From the NCBI GenBank assembly GCA_947643165.1, contig CANRVB010000003.1:130020-180459 (forward strand): DNA of 50,440 nt. The letters are read 5' to 3'. The notes beneath the pieces are model-generated. The model saw nothing but the letters and a program-made list of their open reading frames with translations, was not told the DNA's origin and did no database searches. The DNA is from an uncultured Porphyromonadaceae bacterium. Its GTDB lineage: Bacteria; Bacteroidota; Bacteroidia; Bacteroidales; Muribaculaceae. Made by a program: the position numbers and the translations under genes. How positions within the stretch are numbered: position 1 is the first letter of the stretch; each line of letters starts with the position of its first letter. Shown piece by piece: positions 22,765-30,903 of the stretch.

Positions 22765-23886
22765 ATGAGCAAAGGGAAAGGTAATAAAGTAGTGAATATG
22801 CGCGCGCTCATGGATGAGTATCGTGAGGTGCGCGAGAGAATGACGGAGATCGTCGATCTTATCGAGAGGGAGGACAGGACCGCTACGGAGGCTGAAAACG
22901 CCGAGTTTGATCTGCTCGACAAGCGCAAGCGTACCCTCGAACGGAGAATATCCACCAGTGATACTCTCGGAGTCCGCGAAGTTGCTATAGATTCAGACGC
23001 CATTCTGCGTGAGACGCTATATGCAGGCCGCGAAGTCAGAATATCGCTACAACGCCGCGAGTTGATGACAACGGACGGGCTGGATGGTACCGGCATTATT
23101 CCCGTGGATGAGCAGGAGATGTTGAAGCCGCTGCGCACCGGGCTTATATACGACAAGGTCGGGATCAACATTCGCACCGGGCTTCCTGCCGGAATGTTGA
23201 GATGGCCGAAACATGGTAGAGCCAAGGCTTATTTCGTTGCTGAAGGTGAATCTGCCGTCGATAGTAAAATCGACTTCGACAAACTTGAGGTTAAGCCTGA
23301 ACGCTTGACTTGCGCCATACCGGTCACTCGCGAGGAGCTTGACAGTTCGCAGGGTATTGTCGAGTCTGTGGTCCGCGAGGAGATGCCCGCCGCAGTGGTA
23401 GATGAGGTGAATGCCCATTTGTTCGCCGTGAATGGCGATGGGTTGAAAGTTATCGGACCGTTCGTCAAGGCAGCTGAGTCTGCAATACAATTCGCGGGGG
23501 CAGTTCCGACAAGAAAAGAGTTATTGAAGATGAAGGCCAAAGTGGCTGCCTCGGGGATTAAACTTATCGCGCCTTGTTGGGTGATGACCGAAAACATGAA
23601 GGCAGAACTCGAAGACGCAAAAGTCGACGCTGGCTCGGGACGGTTCGTATGCGAAAATGACCGCATACTCGGATACCCGGTGTTTACGACTCCTGTAATA
23701 GGTGACGAATACGTAGGCTTCGGCGATTGGAGTTATCAGGCTGCCGGATTCTTCGGCTCTATGAGCATGATTGTAGATCCCTACACTCTCGCGCGAAAGA
23801 ACGCTACAGACTTTGTTCTTAACACTCATTTCGCCACTGCGACGCTATACGATGAGGCGTTCGTTCTTGGAGTCGCTAAGGCTTAA
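22765..23886 (+). CDS. HK97-family major capsid protein
   Basis: 373 aa. Residues 1-75 form a coiled-coil delta domain (MDEYREVRERMTEIVDLIE) that is probably removed by the protease. The capsid fold follows: IIPVDEQEMLKPLRTGLIYD, AVDSKIDFDKLEVKPERLTC, ELLDSSQGIV-like region, and GYPVFTTPVIGDEYVGFGDW near the end. Order portal-protease-capsid confirms it. Confidence 0.93.
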   Translation: MSKGKGNKVVNMRALMDEYREVRERMTEIVDLIEREDRTATEAENAEFDLLDKRKRTLERRISTSDTLGVREVAIDSDAILRETLYAGREVRISLQRRELMTTDGLDGTGIIPVDEQEMLKPLRTGLIYDKVGINIRTGLPAGMLRWPKHGRAKAYFVAEGESAVDSKIDFDKLEVKPERLTCAIPVTREELDSSQGIVESVVREEMPAAVVDEVNAHLFAVNGDGLKVIGPFVKAAESAIQFAGAVPTRKELLKMKAKVAASGIKLIAPCWVMTENMKAELEDAKVDAGSGRFVCENDRILGYPVFTTPVIGDEYVGFGDWSYQAAGFFGSMSMIVDPYTLARKNATDFVLNTHFATATLYDEAFVLGVAKA

Positions 23887-23895
23887 TACTTGTTC

Positions 23896-24216
23896 ATGAT
23901 GGCAGCAGTGAGTTTGGCTCTTCTGAAAAAGCATGTCCGCGCTGATGACTTCTCAGATGATGATGTGTTGCTTCAGCATTATCTGGAGGCGGCTACCGCT
24001 TCTGTGATAAAGGCTACCAACAGAACTGAGGAGGAACTGATGATGATGAATTACGGGATGCTGCCCGCGCCGCTTGTTCAGGCTATTTTGGTTTGGGCTG
24101 GAGATATGTATGCGCATAGGGAGGCTACGGGGCCGTCGCAGTTTCATGAAGTGCCTTACTCGCTGTCTGCTTTCATTAAACCTTATGTCAGATTGACATG
24201 CAAGCCGGGAGAATGA
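23896..24216 (+). CDS. Head-tail connector (gp6-like)
   Basis: 106 aa from ATG 23896 (a TTG at 23890 is in frame). SLALLKKHVRADDFSDDDVLLQHYLEAA split here only for reading, then AILVWAGDMYAHREA, are the pattern of gp6-like adaptor proteins that bind DNA and cap the portal. It overlaps the next gene by 19 bases. Confidence 0.83.
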   Translation: MMAAVSLALLKKHVRADDFSDDDVLLQHYLEAATASVIKATNRTEEELMMMNYGMLPAPLVQAILVWAGDMYAHREATGPSQFHEVPYSLSAFIKPYVRLTCKPGE

Positions 24217-24518
24217 GGGACAGAATCACTATTTTACGTCCTGTGTACGCGGAAGCGGCTATGGGCGCAAAAAAGGTCTCTTACGAGGAGACGCGGACGG
24301 TACATGCCGAACGTGTCAAGATCAGGGGAACAAACAATATTGAGGCTGGAGAACGTTTCCCGGATTACAGCGCTGAGTTTAATATCCGGATCGCTCACCA
24401 CGTTGAGGAGAATTGGAGGGTCAAGCAAGTTGGCGGCTATCTATATACAGTTAAGAATATTATCCGCGATGCAGGTTTAGGTATGATTACGCTGATCTGC
24501 GAGCGCGTAAATCTGTAA
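24198..24518 (+). CDS. Head-tail adaptor / head closure protein
   Basis: 106 aa. RMRDRITILRPV at the start, ERVKIRGTNNIEAGERF and YTVKNIIRDAGLGMITLICE match the phage head-tail adaptor family (beta-barrel stopper). It follows the gp6-like connector as expected. Confidence 0.88.
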   Translation: MQAGRMRDRITILRPVYAEAAMGAKKVSYEETRTVHAERVKIRGTNNIEAGERFPDYSAEFNIRIAHHVEENWRVKQVGGYLYTVKNIIRDAGLGMITLICERVNL

Positions 24519-24521
24519 TCT

Positions 24522-25067
24522 ATGGCAAAAAATGCAGATGTTGATTTCAGTAAGCTAAAGGCGATGTTCGCAGAGCTTAGCTCTGAGGCTCGCGAAAAGG
24601 CTATCAGGTTGGCATATAGAAAAGCGGCTAATATTATCCGCGATCAGGCTGTACGGAATGCTGTTCGCCAAATGCACTTCCATGATGAGGATATTCTCAA
24701 GGGTATCCGCTCGCTTGTCTTTCGTGAAAAAATCGGCTTTCGTGTGACAGATGCCTGGAAATACGGTTCAAAATCGCCGCGCGGCGGCATGTGGGCGAGT
24801 GACTGGCAAAAGGACAACAATCCGGATCCACGATGGATGCCTATTCTCGCATGGCATGAGGATGGTACTCAACAGCGTAGAACACGCGGCGGTCTCGGTA
24901 AAAGGACGGCACGGTTGCTGGGAACAGGCCGCAGAACGGGAGCGCTCAAGCCTAAGCGATTCATTGGTGAGGCTGTCGATCAGAAAAAGGATTCTATCAA
25001 CGATGAGTTAAAGAAGTTCATAATTAACGATGTGCGCAGAATAACTAAAAAATATGGGTGCAAATAG
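24522..25067 (+). CDS. HK97 gp10-like head-tail component
   Basis: 181 aa. The N-terminal helix SSEAREKAIRLAYRKAANIIRD is typical of gp10-like proteins, and the later FIGEAVDQKKDSINDELKKFI fits the C-terminal helix. A basic middle part (RTRGGLGKRTARLLGTGRRTG) is notable and may contact DNA. Role at the head-tail junction or tail terminator is inferred from family and order. Confidence 0.78.
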   Translation: MAKNADVDFSKLKAMFAELSSEAREKAIRLAYRKAANIIRDQAVRNAVRQMHFHDEDILKGIRSLVFREKIGFRVTDAWKYGSKSPRGGMWASDWQKDNNPDPRWMPILAWHEDGTQQRRTRGGLGKRTARLLGTGRRTGALKPKRFIGEAVDQKKDSINDELKKFIINDVRRITKKYGCK

Positions 25068-25443
25068 ATCTATATTAAGCGCCGGGCGTGTTATCCACGC
25101 CGCGCTGACTTCCGATGAGGATGTCATGAGTCGAGCGAATAAGGTATATCCTATCGTGGAAGATAAAGCAACGTTGCCGTATATTGTTTTTTATCGCACC
25201 AGTCTCGGTCAGGATCGCCAAAAGACACTGGACCGCGCCGATACCGCCATTATAAATGTGGAGTGTTACACCGCTGATTATAATGAGGGGGTCGACTTGG
25301 CTGAGGCCGTACGCGCATGTCTTGATGGTATGAAGATCGCTGCCGGTGGTCTTAATATGCGATCTTGTTTTTTGACGGACGCAAAGGAGGATTTTGTCGG
25401 CGATGCGGCGGTACAATTGTTGGTTTTTGAATGTAAGATGTAA
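25054..25443 (+). CDS. Tail completion protein (DUF3168-like)
   Basis: 129 aa. VYPIVEDKATLPYIVFYRTS, DTAIINVECYTADYNEGVDLAEAVR (in two parts) and QLLVFECKM are the DUF3168 pattern of tail terminators that end the tail tube at the head. It overlaps the gp10-like gene by 14 bases. Confidence 0.82.
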   Translation: MGANRSILSAGRVIHAALTSDEDVMSRANKVYPIVEDKATLPYIVFYRTSLGQDRQKTLDRADTAIINVECYTADYNEGVDLAEAVRACLDGMKIAAGGLNMRSCFLTDAKEDFVGDAAVQLLVFECKM

Positions 25444-25449
25444 CAAAAT

Positions 25450-25920
25450 ATGGATGTAAAAAAAGGATATGTAAACGGTAGTGATGTTCTACTGTATATT
25501 AACGGCAAGGCGGTAGGCCACTGTACTACTCACACTGTTAATTTCAACAGTGAGACGAAAGAACGCGCAGTGAAGCCTGTCGCATCTAAACCAATTTCAT
25601 CAGGCCTATACAAGGAAAAGACTGTAACCGGTCTCAGCTATAGCATTTCGGCTGACGGTCTGAGATTTTACAACGAGTCGGAATGTGGATACAAAGACCT
25701 TGTGAAACTGTGGAAAGCTGCCGTTCCTGTAACCGTGAAATGTATGGAGCGCGGCAATGCCGAAAAACCATATTTAGAGGGCGATTGCGTTATCTCCACG
25801 CTGTCGGAAAATGATCCGGGTCAGGATGATGCTACTTACAGCATCTCTCTCGATAATAGCGGTGAACCTAAAACGATTGACGAAGAAGCCATAACCGAAA
25901 CAATAGTAGAGGAGGGTTGA
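25450..25920 (+). CDS. Major tail (tube) protein
   Basis: 156 aa. KGYVNGSDVLLYINGKAVGH, then TVTGLSYSISADGLRF and DATYSISLDNSGEP are typical of phage tail tube proteins (beta-sandwich). It is small, single-domain and lies just before the tail chaperone genes. It forms the stacked rings of the tail tube. Confidence 0.85.
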   Translation: MDVKKGYVNGSDVLLYINGKAVGHCTTHTVNFNSETKERAVKPVASKPISSGLYKEKTVTGLSYSISADGLRFYNESECGYKDLVKLWKAAVPVTVKCMERGNAEKPYLEGDCVISTLSENDPGQDDATYSISLDNSGEPKTIDEEAITETIVEEG

Positions 25921-25922
25921 TT

Positions 25923-26225
25923 ATGGCTAAGGTTGTGATTAACGGGCGAGAGCTGCCCTGCTACCCTACTATGGGCGCGCTTTTACGATACAAGAAAGAA
26001 ACGGGCAAGGAGTTCGCCGAAATAAAGGAGGGTGACTTGTCGGATTTCATTACTTACATCTATTGCTGCGCCGCTTCGGCTTGCAATCGCGAGGGTATTG
26101 AGTTTGGTATGGATCTGATGGCGTTTGCTGACGCCCTGGATCAATCCGATCTGACGTCGCTGTCAGAGGCGATTGTCAGCGCTCCGGCTGACAATAAAAA
26201 AAAAGGAGCAACCAAAAAGCATTAG
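25923..26225 (+). CDS. Tail assembly chaperone, upstream frame (gpG-like)
   Basis: 100 aa from ATG 25923. VINGRELPCYPTMGALLRYKK, the FAEIKEGDLSDFITYIYCC region and FADALDQSDLTSL show the family of tail chaperones. It ends shortly after an A9 run at 26196-26204, in whose vicinity ribosomes would shift into the downstream frame to make the longer gpGT form. Both products guide tail-tube assembly on the tape measure. Confidence 0.82.
   Translation: MAKVVINGRELPCYPTMGALLRYKKETGKEFAEIKEGDLSDFITYIYCCAASACNREGIEFGMDLMAFADALDQSDLTSLSEAIVSAPADNKKKGATKKH
26196..26208 (+). promoter_or_regulatory. Recoding site, A9 run (+1 or -2)
   Basis: AAT AAA AAA AAA GGA in the gpG frame. The downstream frame reads ATA AAA AAA AAG GAG, which is one base ahead (+1, equal to -2), not the usual -1 of gpG/gpGT pairs. 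Ribosomal -2 slippage, +1 slippage or polymerase slippage on A9 would each give the fusion. Confidence 0.6.
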
Positions 26226-26559
26226 TGAGCTGTTAGGTATCGCGCTGGGCTGTATCGGACTGTCTTTCGATGATTTTTGCAAGCTCGATTTTGATGAGTT
26301 TGCAGCCGTCTGGGAGTCTTACGCAGCCCGGCGCGACGCTCAGAGCAGAGAGGCGTGGAGCATCGCGAGGGTTCAGGCATTTTTCAGTGTGCAGCCCTAC
26401 CTTAAAAAAGGTACGAAGATCACACCTCAAAAGCTGCTTCCTCTGCCGTGGGATGGATCCGCAACTGAGGATAGCAACGAGGATATTAAGCTAACGGCCG
26501 AGCAGCAGAGAGAGAGGATGAGGGAATTGGTAAATAGTTTAGGTGATGAATTGATCTAA
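26206..26559 (+). CDS. Tail assembly chaperone frameshift extension (gpT-like)
   Basis: About 117 codons from the recoding site. The frame has no ATG until near its end (RMREL), so it must be made as an extension of gpG. ISELLGIALGCIGLSFDDFC, FAAVWESYAARRDAQSREAW, FSVQPYLKKGTKITPQKLLPLPWD match the gpT-type part of Bacteroidetes tail chaperones. It ends 2 bases before the tape measure gene. Confidence 0.78.
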   Translation, partial: EQPKSISELLGIALGCIGLSFDDFCKLDFDEFAAVWESYAARRDAQSREAWSIARVQAFFSVQPYLKKGTKITPQKLLPLPWDGSATEDSNEDIKLTAEQQRERMRELVNSLGDELI

Positions 26560-26561
26560 AT

Positions 26562-28712
26562 ATGGCAAGTAACAGCACGGTCTCGATAACCTTCAAGTTT
26601 GATGGAGATGAGAAGTCTTTCAAGGAGCTTATTTCCACAACTGAGGGACTTGAAAAAGCGATGAAGGGTGCCGTTGTTCAGGTGAACAATCTGAAGGACA
26701 CGCGCATAAATTTCGCGGCGCTGGCCTCGGGCATTCAGGCTGCGCAAAAAAGCCTGTCTACGCTCGAAAGCTCGTTCAAGGGGCTGGCTGACGCTTACTC
26801 TGTACAGGAGATGGCGGAAACGCGGCTTGCTACGGTCATGCAGCAGCGCATGGGCGCGACTGATGAGCAGATCAATAAGATCAAGGAGTTAGCAAGCGCC
26901 CAACAGGAGATCGGCGTTGTCGGCGATGAGGTGCAGCTGTCCGGCGCGCAGCAGATGGCTACTTTTCTCAATCAGACAGAAAGTATCGAGACTCTTATTC
27001 CGGCGATGAACAATCTGCTCGTGCAGCAGAAGGGGCTCACGGCGTCTACCGAGGATGCTAAGAATATCGGCAATCTGCTTGGTAAGGCGATGCAGGGTCA
27101 GACGTCGGCTCTGTCGCGGGCGGGCATAACTTTTACTGAAGCTCAGAAAAAGGTTATGCAGTTTGGTACTGAATCGGAGCGCGCCGCTATGCTTGCTGAG
27201 ATAATCACGGCCAATGTCGGCGAGATGAACAAAGCTGCCGCCGAGACTGACAGTGGCAAGCAGCAGCAATTGGCTAACTGGCTCGGCGATATCAAAGAGA
27301 AAATCGGCGGCTGGACTAATGCCGCCCTCCCATTTATAACCATTACAAACGGCATCGCTCAGGCTTCCGGAAGTGTCGCAACACTGATCGCGGGCATGAA
27401 GGCTCTTAAGACTGCGACGCTGGCTAATACTAAGGCGTTTTTGTCGTCGACAAAGACGGTTATCGCGAACCAGGGTGCTATTATGGCAAAAACTGTCGCA
27501 GAAAAGGCCGCTACGGCCGCTACGGCCATTTGGACCGGGGCGCAAAAGATGCTCAATCTTGTGCTGTCTGCAAACCCTATCGGTTTGGTGATTATTGCTA
27601 TTGGAGCTCTTGTCTCTGCTGCTGTTTATGCTTACAATAATTTCGAGAGCTTCAGAAACATAGTTGATAAGGTGTGGAATGCGCTGAAGTCGTTTGTGGA
27701 ATTAATCTGGGATAGTTTGGTGGAGGCTCTGTCTGCGCTTTGCAACAAGCTGTCCGAAGCTTGGGAGTGGATGAAACGGCTCGTCGGGTTTAGCAGCGGC
27801 AAAAAGATTGAGGTTGAGGTTAGTGCCAAAACAAGCGGAGGTACAGATTTGACCGATCTTGAAAAGAAGTATGCTAATTATAAACCGGAGACAGGAGGCG
27901 GTACTAAGTCAGTGCCGACGATCATGGCGAAACAGGCTGAGGTGCAGATTCCGCAAGGATCTGTCAAATGGGTGAATGACCGGATCTCTACTCTTGAGGC
28001 TAAGTTGGATGTGACTCTTGACCCGGACGCTCGCAGGAAATTGCTCAAAGAGATCGCCGAACTACAGACAAGACTTAAATCGCTCACCCGCGATCAGGAT
28101 TATATAAATAAGTTTGGAAAAGATGCCGAAATCAGGGGCACGAATCCATTGGATAGCATTGTGAAGAGCGCAAAAGATCTTCAGGAGAACCCTCCGGAGA
28201 TAAAACTGCCTTTCACTCCGGATGAGGTAAAAAATAGCATCAGTATTGCGGATGCTTTCAATGCGGTAGCGTCGGGAATGAAAAACATAACGTCGGCATG
28301 TGGCGAGGGCGTAGCGGCGTGGGGTGAATGGATGGCCGCTGTGATAACGAGTCTTGCGACGGCTATACCGATGATCAAGGAGGCTGCGTGCGCTAACGCG
28401 GTCCTCGGCGCTACTGAGGCGGGGCCGTTCGGTTGGCTTGCTGCGGCTGGCGCAGTGGCGGCCACTGTGGCTACCTTGATGGCTATACCGAAATTCGCCG
28501 ATGGCGGCATTATTTCAGGTCCTACTCTCGGCTTGATGGGTGAATACCCCGGCGCGGCTAATAATCCGGAGGTGGTAGCGCCGTTAAGCGATCTGCGCGG
28601 TATGCTTGATTCTGGATCGTCGGCAATCCCGGAGACTATAAGGATATATGCTACCGGCGGCGATTTACAGGCTATAATAAATACTCGTACTCGTAAAATC
28701 TCACGTTCTTGA
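26562..28712 (+). CDS. Tail tape measure protein
   Basis: 716 aa, sets tail length and is ejected with DNA. Residues 1-250 are helical with a conserved region (GAQQMATFLNQTESIETLIPAM, ALSRAGITFTEAQKKVMQFG split here) typical of tape measures. Hydrophobic segments follow (residues 260-290, LSANPIGLVIIAIGALVSAAVYAY at about 327-350, and AAGAVAATVATLMAIPKFADGG near 640-655). The C-terminal FADGGIISGPTLGLMGEYPG is a common tape-measure ending. For a 716-aa protein a rather short tail, near 100 nm, would be expected. Confidence 0.92.
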   Translation: MASNSTVSITFKFDGDEKSFKELISTTEGLEKAMKGAVVQVNNLKDTRINFAALASGIQAAQKSLSTLESSFKGLADAYSVQEMAETRLATVMQQRMGATDEQINKIKELASAQQEIGVVGDEVQLSGAQQMATFLNQTESIETLIPAMNNLLVQQKGLTASTEDAKNIGNLLGKAMQGQTSALSRAGITFTEAQKKVMQFGTESERAAMLAEIITANVGEMNKAAAETDSGKQQQLANWLGDIKEKIGGWTNAALPFITITNGIAQASGSVATLIAGMKALKTATLANTKAFLSSTKTVIANQGAIMAKTVAEKAATAATAIWTGAQKMLNLVLSANPIGLVIIAIGALVSAAVYAYNNFESFRNIVDKVWNALKSFVELIWDSLVEALSALCNKLSEAWEWMKRLVGFSSGKKIEVEVSAKTSGGTDLTDLEKKYANYKPETGGGTKSVPTIMAKQAEVQIPQGSVKWVNDRISTLEAKLDVTLDPDARRKLLKEIAELQTRLKSLTRDQDYINKFGKDAEIRGTNPLDSIVKSAKDLQENPPEIKLPFTPDEVKNSISIADAFNAVASGMKNITSACGEGVAAWGEWMAAVITSLATAIPMIKEAACANAVLGATEAGPFGWLAAAGAVAATVATLMAIPKFADGGIISGPTLGLMGEYPGAANNPEVVAPLSDLRGMLDSGSSAIPETIRIYATGGDLQAIINTRTRKISRS

Positions 28713-28713
28713 T

Positions 28714-30903
28714 ATGGCTTTTCAACTCAGATATAAAGGTTCTTTTTTAGGCAAAGACGGGCGGCTCGGCGGCCGGCCGGCGTTCAGTCACACTGTTGAG
28801 ATATACCAGCAGTCAAGCGCGCCTTTCGCTAAGGTGGAAGAGCTTACTTTTCCCGCAGCGTCTCCGCTGGTGATAGATTATGACAGTATGAGCAAGGAGG
28901 AGTCTGTATGTGGATCGCGCGCAACCCTTAAAATCATAAGCCCTGAAGATCGAACGTATGTGGATTTATATACTACGCAGCCGGGAGCAGTCAGAATGGA
29001 CGTTTTGCGGGATGGTAAGTTGTTTTGGTCTGGGACACTTGACACTGAATTTTACGAAGAACCGTATGAGTCGGTTAATAATTACAATGTGTCCTTGACG
29101 TTTGAAGACTTCGGTATTTTGGATCGTCTGCAGTTCGATTTGTCGGGGACTCCGGATCTTCTTACTATTGTGGATCATGCGCTGTCCTCTGCGTGTTTGA
29201 ATTATTCAAGGCTGCCACGTGAGTATCAGCCTTGGACGAGGTTGTTTCTTGACACGTCTGCCATATCGCTGAAGTTGTCCGGTTTGCCGTTTACACTTGA
29301 TCAATTATGTGTGTCGGCGTCGAATTTCACTGATGAGAATGGTAAAAAATCGACCTATAAGGAGGTTTTGAAGGCCATTTTACAACCGCTCGGCCTGCGT
29401 ATAGTGCAGCGGACTGGATGCGTTTACATATATGATCTCAATGGTATTCATTCACTCGATGCGGAGCCGATATATTGGACCGATGATAGTCGGACTTTAG
29501 GTACTGATAAAGTCGCTAATGAGGTGGTGATCGAGTTTAGTCCGTATGCTGACACTACGCTTTACAGTGGATCGCTCGACGCTGCTGATGTGGCGCGCAA
29601 TGGCGCCGGGCATAGGGTGATGCTCACCGATGCGGGAGATAAGGATGAGCGGATTGATGGCTTTACGGTTTATCTCGCGGATTCGGCGAAAAACACAAAA
29701 TTCGAGATCGGTCAGTCTATGAAGTTTTTCCGCATTGTTGCTGACTATTCCGGAAGTAATGAAGCTGGCGTGGCGGCTCTCATACGTGATACTGACAATA
29801 AGCTGTTCGGTGCGCAGCCAACGGATGATTACTCAGAGTCGAAACGTGCTTTCAGTGCTGATCCACCTGTAGTGCTAATTGCTGAACCGTGCGCGCTGGC
29901 GTTGTCGCAGGACGCGGCGGCATACAAGCTAAAAATATCACTTGATATGCTGTTTGATGTGCGATACAATCCCTTTGAGCAGTCGTCACTTCATAATGAG
30001 GAGGGCAATCACAGTAAGATGGTCAATTGGATGAATTTTGCTTATGTCCCGGTAAAAATAGAGCTGCTTGATTCATTCGGTAAGGTTATAAAGCATTACG
30101 ACAATTCGGCTGTCATGTTGTCGAGCAAGTTTGCCGCTGCTGCCGCTTGGGTAGACGGTGCCGCCTCTTGGGGAGATGCTTGGCTGGGCTATTACGATTC
30201 TTCCAATCGAAAAAGCGCGTCAGGACTTGGCGGATGGCAGACCAACAAGCAGTGTATTGGGTATTTCCGTGATGATCTGCCGGAGATATTCTCGCGCCGC
30301 GGGAATGGTGAGTTTATTCCGCTTCCTGACGCGGCTGGGTCTATACGCCTCACGGTGGGTTATTCAATTCATTGGTTCGACTATGGCCGCCGCGGGAATA
30401 TCGAAGGGAATAAGCCTATTTTGGATTACTGCCGGTGGATGCTGTTCAGAAATCCCAAAATTGAGGTTGTGAACGCCAATGGAACGTCTATCTCTTACGA
30501 TGATATTCAGTATTCCGGGATTCTTGATGAGAGCGCTGCTGAACCTATAAGCATTTCAACTGTATGCGGCACATCGGCGCAGAGCATGCCAACGGCGAGG
30601 GGGTTGTATCGGTTTTCGGCAAATGGGCTTCCGTTGAGTTCTCAGCTTCAACGGGCTGGAAATTTCGGTATCCCGGAGCAGTTGTTGATTAATTCGCTGT
30701 TCAGTCAATTCGCGACGCGACATAATAAGATCTCCGGAGAAGCAAATATTGTCACCGGGCTAAGAGTATTTTCGGAGGATGCTCAACCAGAGGGGGTCGT
30801 CTTTATGACTCTTTCCGAGAGCATGGATCTTATCGAGGGTACCGATGTTGTGGAACTTGTGGAGTTAACCCCGGATATTTATACACCGCTGGATAATGGC
30901 TAA
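28714..30903 (+). CDS. Tail tip / distal tail structural protein
   Basis: 729 aa. Position directly after the tape measure and the N-terminal part (VEELTFPAASPLVIDYDS, LKIISPEDRTYVDLYTTQPG, LDTEFYEEPYESVNNYNVSL) fit the tail tip or Tal-like protein of Bacteroidetes siphoviruses: a ring-forming N-terminus followed by large beta-rich domains. No enzymatic motif is clear. It overlaps the next gene by 8 bases. Confidence 0.68.
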   Translation: MAFQLRYKGSFLGKDGRLGGRPAFSHTVEIYQQSSAPFAKVEELTFPAASPLVIDYDSMSKEESVCGSRATLKIISPEDRTYVDLYTTQPGAVRMDVLRDGKLFWSGTLDTEFYEEPYESVNNYNVSLTFEDFGILDRLQFDLSGTPDLLTIVDHALSSACLNYSRLPREYQPWTRLFLDTSAISLKLSGLPFTLDQLCVSASNFTDENGKKSTYKEVLKAILQPLGLRIVQRTGCVYIYDLNGIHSLDAEPIYWTDDSRTLGTDKVANEVVIEFSPYADTTLYSGSLDAADVARNGAGHRVMLTDAGDKDERIDGFTVYLADSAKNTKFEIGQSMKFFRIVADYSGSNEAGVAALIRDTDNKLFGAQPTDDYSESKRAFSADPPVVLIAEPCALALSQDAAAYKLKISLDMLFDVRYNPFEQSSLHNEEGNHSKMVNWMNFAYVPVKIELLDSFGKVIKHYDNSAVMLSSKFAAAAAWVDGAASWGDAWLGYYDSSNRKSASGLGGWQTNKQCIGYFRDDLPEIFSRRGNGEFIPLPDAAGSIRLTVGYSIHWFDYGRRGNIEGNKPILDYCRWMLFRNPKIEVVNANGTSISYDDIQYSGILDESAAEPISISTVCGTSAQSMPTARGLYRFSANGLPLSSQLQRAGNFGIPEQLLINSLFSQFATRHNKISGEANIVTGLRVFSEDAQPEGVVFMTLSESMDLIEGTDVVELVELTPDIYTPLDNG

